This document shows, in pieces, positions 29,280 through 31,025 of a stretch of 31,025 nt of DNA (positions are counted from its first letter, which is position 1; each line of letters opens with the position of its first letter). The position numbers and the translations under genes were made by a program. The notes below the pieces were generated by a model that was given only the letters and a program-made list of their open reading frames with translations, was not told where the DNA came from and did no database searches. Source of the DNA: a virus; IMG/VR virus record IMGVR_UViG_3300042154_003393, positions 1 through 31,025 of that record. One strand, written 5' to 3'.

Positions 29280-30273
29280 TTTTAGTTTTTTAATAGTTAC
29301 TCAAGCAAAAGATATGAATAGGCTTTTAGGAGCTTATCAATCAATAAGATTTAATTATCCTGATAACGAAATTGTAATAGTCTATGAAAATAATTCTGAT
29401 ATAAAAATAGATCCTAAAGATTCTAATTTAGTAGAAGTATATACTAATAAAAGAGTTTATGTTAGTGGTGGATATAATTTAGCTCTTAAGAATTGCAGTA
29501 AAAAGTGTTTTGTTTTCTTTCATGATGATACTTTTTTAGCAAAGAATTTTTTAGAAAATATAATACCTCACATATCAGAAACACAGTTTTGTAATTTTAC
29601 AACAGTGGAACCTCCTTTATATAATGATCCAAACACTTTCCAAAAACCTATAATGAATTTTGGTAGGTCAATGGATGTTTTTAATATAGATAAGTTTAAT
29701 GAATTTTGTGAAGACCATGTAAAAAAAATTCCTAGTTCAACTATAGATTCTCCTTTTGGAGGATTTTTTATGGCTGGATATAAAAGTTCTATTGATAGTG
29801 TAGGAGGTTTTGATGAGTATTTTCAACCATATTTTTATGAGGATGGAGACTTAATGATAAGACTTCATCAAGCAGGATATAAGTTTATTCATGTATTAAA
29901 TAGTTTAGTTTATCATATGGGAAGTTTAACTTCTAGATCTGGTCAAGAAGGAATAGACTCTAGTAAAACTACCGCTGGTTTATATATAAAAAAATGGAAA
30001 ACTACATGGGAATATATGAGACAGTATACCTTAGCTAATGGTATACCATACAAAAGAATACCCGTAGAAATAAAAGGAGAAAACTGCACTCCTCAATTAC
30101 AAGAGTTTATAAAACTAATAAATGAACCAGGAAGTGATATAAGCGTACAGTTTGATATGAGATCATTACAAAATCAGGATTTTGAATATCTACAAACTTT
30201 ACCCTATATATTACAATCCATAGAAGAAAAAGGTGAATATGAATTAGGGAATTTAAAAATTAAATATAAATAA
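29263..30273 (+). CDS. GT2-family glycosyltransferase
   Basis: A 336-residue GT-A protein. FSFLIVTQAKDMNRLLGAYQSIR begins the fold, FFHDDTFLAKNFLENI carries the metal-binding D-D, and GGFDEYFQPYFYEDGDLMIRLHQAGYKFIH contains the ED catalytic-base motif of inverting GT2 enzymes. It overlaps the previous gene by 17 nt. The donor sugar is unknown. Confidence 0.85.
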   Translation: MITLNDFSFLIVTQAKDMNRLLGAYQSIRFNYPDNEIVIVYENNSDIKIDPKDSNLVEVYTNKRVYVSGGYNLALKNCSKKCFVFFHDDTFLAKNFLENIIPHISETQFCNFTTVEPPLYNDPNTFQKPIMNFGRSMDVFNIDKFNEFCEDHVKKIPSSTIDSPFGGFFMAGYKSSIDSVGGFDEYFQPYFYEDGDLMIRLHQAGYKFIHVLNSLVYHMGSLTSRSGQEGIDSSKTTAGLYIKKWKTTWEYMRQYTLANGIPYKRIPVEIKGENCTPQLQEFIKLINEPGSDISVQFDMRSLQNQDFEYLQTLPYILQSIEEKGEYELGNLKIKYK

Positions 30274-30274
30274 A

Positions 30275-31025
30275 ATGAGTAAAATTATTATTTCAAGTTT
30301 GATGAGAGCAAAGAATAAGCAATCATTTTTTGCATTACATCAAATACAATCAAAAATAAATAATTTATATCCAGACGTTAAAGTTGAATTTCATGTTATA
30401 TGGGATTCTATAGGAAATGAATTAGGTCTTAAAGATGATGAACACTGGTCTGAAGTTATTGATAAAGAAATAAAATATCTTTATTCTTATGATAAAAAGT
30501 TTTTTAATGATTATGTAAAAACAGCGTATGGACTAGATTATCAAGAAAAATTTTCTGTTTATTTAGGTATTTATCATGTTTTAATAGGACACTATTTAAG
30601 AAGAGTAAAGCTAGAGGATTATTATTTAGTCTATGATGATGATATTATAATTCATGATGATTTTAAATTACCTTGTGATGTTATACTATCAAAAACACCT
30701 ATGTTTATAGCAGAACCTGCAAATGCAAATTGTGATAAAGTTTTATTTAGAAAATTTGTAGAGATATATGGATTAGAATTTCAAGATATTTACTTAACAA
30801 AAAATCCAAATGCGTATGGGTTTAATTCAGGATTCCAAGGTTTTGATCTTACTATTTATGATGATTTTTTATCTGCGGATAGATTTCAACTTCTTATAGA
30901 TTTCTTTGAATTTAAATCTATATATGATGAAAATGGAGAAGAGATATGGGATAACACAAGATTTTTTATTGATACACAACAACAATCTTTTTATGGTTTA
31001 GCAAATTGTGCTTTATCTAAAAAGA
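30275..31025 (+). CDS. GT-A-like glycosyltransferase, 3' partial
   Basis: ATG 30275, open for 250 codons to the window edge. The N-terminal IIISSLMRAKNKQSFFALHQI and the acidic YYLVYDDDIIIHDDF (a DxD-type metal site near residue 125) fit a GT-A fold; later NSGFQGFDLTIYDDF resembles the donor-binding G-F-Q-G region of small glycosyltransferases. It begins 1 nt after the previous gene and is the last seen member of the glycan operon. Confidence 0.65.
   Translation, partial: MSKIIISSLMRAKNKQSFFALHQIQSKINNLYPDVKVEFHVIWDSIGNELGLKDDEHWSEVIDKEIKYLYSYDKKFFNDYVKTAYGLDYQEKFSVYLGIYHVLIGHYLRRVKLEDYYLVYDDDIIIHDDFKLPCDVILSKTPMFIAEPANANCDKVLFRKFVEIYGLEFQDIYLTKNPNAYGFNSGFQGFDLTIYDDFLSADRFQLLIDFFEFKSIYDENGEEIWDNTRFFIDTQQQSFYGLANCALSKK

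Noticed and set aside
1-31025. Integrase, attachment site or CRISPR array
   Set aside because: No recombinase motif, direct-repeat array or tRNA-end duplication was seen on reading both strands.

Overview
This window looks like the genome of a lytic tailed phage, or a close virus relative, that infects a member of the Bacteroidota (probably a flavobacterium). The DNA is AT-rich and the genes are tightly packed, often with 1-29 nt overlaps or TAATG stop/start fusions. Most starts lack a strong Shine-Dalgarno. At least one clean Bacteroidota-type promoter is visible (TTG, 22 nt, TATATTTG, upstream of 14402). The lipoprotein and TonB-receptor signal peptides also look flavobacterial. No integrase, terminase or capsid gene is visible, so this is an accessory and lysis arm of a larger genome. 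Both edges cut through genes.

Layout. 1-5118 (+): nucleotide metabolism. It holds a PLP-fold enzyme fragment, a DUF6378-like protein, dUTPase, dCMP deaminase, a thymidylate-synthase homologue with the Asn-to-Asp change typical of dCMP hydroxymethylases, several unknown or small membrane proteins, and a canonical ThyA. 5115-6012 (-): a short reverse island with a possible virion protein. 6094-7325 (+): a small protein, a secreted DNA/RNA endonuclease, a thioredoxin and a small membrane protein. 7376-10818 (+): a lysis-type cassette with a GH19 endolysin, holin-like proteins, an i-spanin/o-spanin-like pair, and a tandem-PAS protein with a two-helix membrane tail. 10881-14608 (+): an outer-membrane module with a TonB-dependent receptor, an overlapping partner lipoprotein and a small lipoprotein with its own promoter.

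14609-16994: an RNA-rich block. It contains a complete tmRNA with encoded CCA and a 24-residue tag, an unclassified structured RNA ending in a strong terminator, tRNA-Thr(TGT), tRNA-Met(CAT), an unexplained 157-nt RNA with a perfect tRNA acceptor stem and T arm, and tRNA-Leu(TAA). Small membrane proteins are interspersed, including a reverse-strand Pam3-gp28-type holin.

16995-19056: small zinc-ribbon and MazG-like proteins, a PD-(D/E)XK nuclease and a ribbon-helix-helix protein. 19064-31025: a glycan region with about seven glycosyltransferase-like proteins, a PMP-dependent sugar 3-dehydrase, GDP-mannose 4,6-dehydratase, a second sugar SDR and a sugar C-methyltransferase. It could build an unusual deoxysugar glycan for the virion, the cell surface or modified DNA.

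The most unusual items are the phage-borne TonB receptor with its lipoprotein, the PAS-sensor/membrane fusion inside the lysis cassette, and the tmRNA/structured-RNA/tRNA-like cluster. All functional statements come from reading motifs; no database search was run.
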